A stretch of DNA of 11,162 bases from Cenarchaeum sp. Its GTDB lineage: Archaea; Thermoproteota; Nitrososphaeria; Nitrososphaerales; Nitrosopumilaceae. The stretch covers positions 1 to 11,162 of the forward strand of contig JAHRAJ010000069.1 in the NCBI GenBank assembly GCA_020027365.1. The letters are read 5' to 3'. Made by a program: the position numbers and the translations under genes. The notes beneath the pieces were generated by a model that saw only the letters and a list, made by a program, of their open reading frames with translations, did no database searches and was not told the origin of the DNA. Within the stretch, counting starts at the first letter, position 1; each line of letters opens with the position of its first letter. Positions 9,762 through 11,162 of the stretch are shown piece by piece.

Positions 9762-11162
9762 ATGACAGACCACCGTATGGCCATCCCTATTGTTACAATA
9801 ATCGCAGTCATGCTTGCGATCACAGCCGTGTCCCTCCCAACCGCCGGGGCCATAACCTCGATAACCCCGACGGACAACATTCGCAACGGGGGCGGGATCC
9901 TACTTGCCGGCCCAGACGGCCTCTTTACGGTAACCGTCGGCAACTCTACATACGCGGCGGTGGCGTCCTCCTCTAGCCACGCCCTGCAGCTGATCGACAT
10001 CACCGCCCCGTACGACCTCACCTCTGCGGGAAACATCGTGCTTTCGGGCGAATCCCCGGTCGACGCACAAGCGTTCACTGCCGGGACTGACACGTACGCC
10101 GTCACAATCTCCCAGTTTGACGACCGCCTGCGAATCATCAATATCACCAACGCCACCTCCCCCGACCTGCTGGCAACCGTCACCCGTACACGCGCCGGCG
10201 TCGTGTTCAACACCCCGACGGACGTGGCCACGTTCACGGTGGGCCCCAGCACCTACGCCGTCGTATCATCCTCTGGAAACCGCCAGATACAGACGTTCAA
10301 TATCACCAACGCCACCTCCCCGACACCGCTTGACCCCATCCTGATTCAAACGCAGGGATTCACCTCGGGCGTCCGTGGAATAGACACTTTCGTAATAAAG
10401 GGGGTCACCTACGCCGCAGCGACGTCCAACGGCCTGCACATCCTAGACCTGTCCGACCCGTCCCGGCCGCAGCTCGCCGGCTCTCTCCTGGACACGCCCC
10501 AAACCGCGCTCCTGGGCGCAGACGACGTGGACACGGTCCTGCTCAACGGATCCACCTACGCGGTAGTCACGTCCGACGCCAACTCTGACACTCGTCACGA
10601 CGAGGCGATCACCATACTGAACATCACAAACCCGTCAGCAACCCCCGCCGTCGTCTCGTTCCTGACTGACGACAACGCCACCGTGGACCTGGACGGGATC
10701 CAACAGCTCGACATCGCCCGGGCCGGATCAAAGACCTACGCAGTCGTCACCGTCTCGGATCACAATAGCACCCACGTGTCCGACCGCAGCATCCTGGCGA
10801 TCGACATAACAAACCCGGCCCGGCCCGTGCGAACCGCCAACTTTACCTACGATGAGGATGCCCTGCCGGCCCTGCCGTCTGGCATAGACACAACCGTCAT
10901 CGACGACAGGCTGTACGCGGCGGTCACGTCCATGCGTCACGATGCAATTCCAAACTCTGTCTCGGGCCTGCAGCTGTTCGAGCTCGTGCCGCCGCCCCTT
11001 CCGACCATCACCTCGCCGGCCTCGCCGGGCCCGACCCGCGACTCGCCCGTCCCGCTGCACATCGCCTTTGACCGCAACGTCACCGGGTTTTCCGCCGACG
11101 ACATCACGATAGCCGGCGCCGCCATCGACGGGCTTGTCGCCCTGACAAACTCGTCGTATATG
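9762..11162 (+). CDS. Secreted surface protein: beta-propeller-like repeats plus Ig-like domain (3' end beyond window)
   Basis: Open without a stop from ATG 9762 to the window edge (467 codons), so the C-terminus is missing. Residues 7-30 form a Sec-type signal peptide (hydrophobic core IPIVTIIAVMLAITAV, likely cleavage after PTAGA). Seven repeats follow, each with a (T)YAxV(T)S strand at about residues 64, 112, 165, 217, 266, 326 and 385, and most with an L.I.DITNP-type strand (LRIINITNATSP, LHILDLSDPSRP, ILAIDITNPARP). This resembles LVIVD-type repeats, and seven units suit a seven-bladed beta-propeller. After a Pro-rich joint (410-422) comes an Ig-like unit (LHIAFDRNVTGFSADDITIA) of the kind repeated in large adhesins. 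Many N-x-S/T sequons (e.g. 61, 127, 130, 180, 262, 287, 439) suit a glycosylated cell-surface protein. Repeats 2 and 3 share an identical 25-bp DNA segment (10138-10162, 10297-10321). A role in envelope structure or host contact is inference. Confidence 0.9.
   Translation, partial: MTDHRMAIPIVTIIAVMLAITAVSLPTAGAITSITPTDNIRNGGGILLAGPDGLFTVTVGNSTYAAVASSSSHALQLIDITAPYDLTSAGNIVLSGESPVDAQAFTAGTDTYAVTISQFDDRLRIINITNATSPDLLATVTRTRAGVVFNTPTDVATFTVGPSTYAVVSSSGNRQIQTFNITNATSPTPLDPILIQTQGFTSGVRGIDTFVIKGVTYAAATSNGLHILDLSDPSRPQLAGSLLDTPQTALLGADDVDTVLLNGSTYAVVTSDANSDTRHDEAITILNITNPSATPAVVSFLTDDNATVDLDGIQQLDIARAGSKTYAVVTVSDHNSTHVSDRSILAIDITNPARPVRTANFTYDEDALPALPSGIDTTVIDDRLYAAVTSMRHDAIPNSVSGLQLFELVPPPLPTITSPASPGPTRDSPVPLHIAFDRNVTGFSADDITIAGAAIDGLVALTNSSYM
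10138..10162 (+). repeat. 25-bp exact direct repeat within surface-protein gene (second copy 10297-10321)
   Basis: The DNA encoding FxN/INITNATSP in the second and third propeller-like repeats is identical over 25 bp at 10138-10162 and 10297-10321, 159 bp (53 codons) apart. The rest of the two units has diverged. This indicates recent duplication or local gene conversion between blades. Confidence 0.8.

Noticed and set aside
1..11162. CRISPR array, tRNA or rRNA genes
   Set aside because: No regularly spaced repeats and no T-arm/anticodon-like or rRNA signatures were seen on either strand.

Overview
The window is archaeal and fits a marine, ammonia-oxidising Thaumarchaeon (Nitrososphaeria). 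Its GC-rich sequence would suit a Cenarchaeum-type sponge symbiont, but that species-level placement is inference. The evidence is an archaeal EF-1A / S10 / Rpo12 gene row, a DnaJ-ferredoxin fusion described from Thaumarchaeota, a 3-hydroxybutyryl-CoA dehydrogenase of the kind used in thaumarchaeal carbon fixation, several small zinc-ribbon proteins, and TATA elements centred about 24-27 nt upstream of start codons, which implies leaderless mRNAs.

Layout. 1-511 is a decayed IS66-family transposase with several frameshifts. 598-2618 (+) is an information-processing cluster: EF-1A, ribosomal protein S10 (TTG start) and RNA polymerase subunit Rpo12 with a long low-complexity N-terminal extension. 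Convergent to it, 2615-3025 (-) encodes a protein of three tandem CxxC...CxxC units, and 3076-3210 (-) a 44-aa ribbon-helix-helix-like protein. 3524-3655 is a 132-bp MITE-like element with perfect 14-bp inverted ends and an 8-bp target duplication. Next comes a less GC-rich, tightly overlapping operon (3701-4997, +): a YwgA-like protein and two small membrane proteins, each with two TM helices and a C-terminal zinc ribbon. 5268-5822 (+) is a LOG/DprA-like Rossmann protein, convergent with the dehydrogenase at 5805-6950 (-). A single, centrally placed TATA box separates that dehydrogenase from a divergent 57-aa C2H2 zinc-finger protein (7001-7174, +). A HIT protein (7492-7923, +) converges on the DnaJ-ferredoxin gene (7898-8590, -).

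8591-9571 is almost gene-free and rich in simple repeats, including a G-quadruplex-type purine tract. A second, diverged copy of the MITE lies at 9581-9710 in the same orientation, again flanked by a direct repeat and again about 50 nt upstream of a plus-strand start codon. From 9762 to the window end is an open, incomplete gene for a secreted surface protein: signal peptide, seven beta-propeller-like repeats, then an Ig-like domain.

The genes do not form one pathway. They are a mix of core translation/transcription, central carbon metabolism, redox/chaperone and cell-surface functions, interrupted by mobile-element traces. The most novel items are the paired MITE, its promoter-proximal placement, and the uncharacterised zinc-ribbon membrane operon directly downstream of copy 1.
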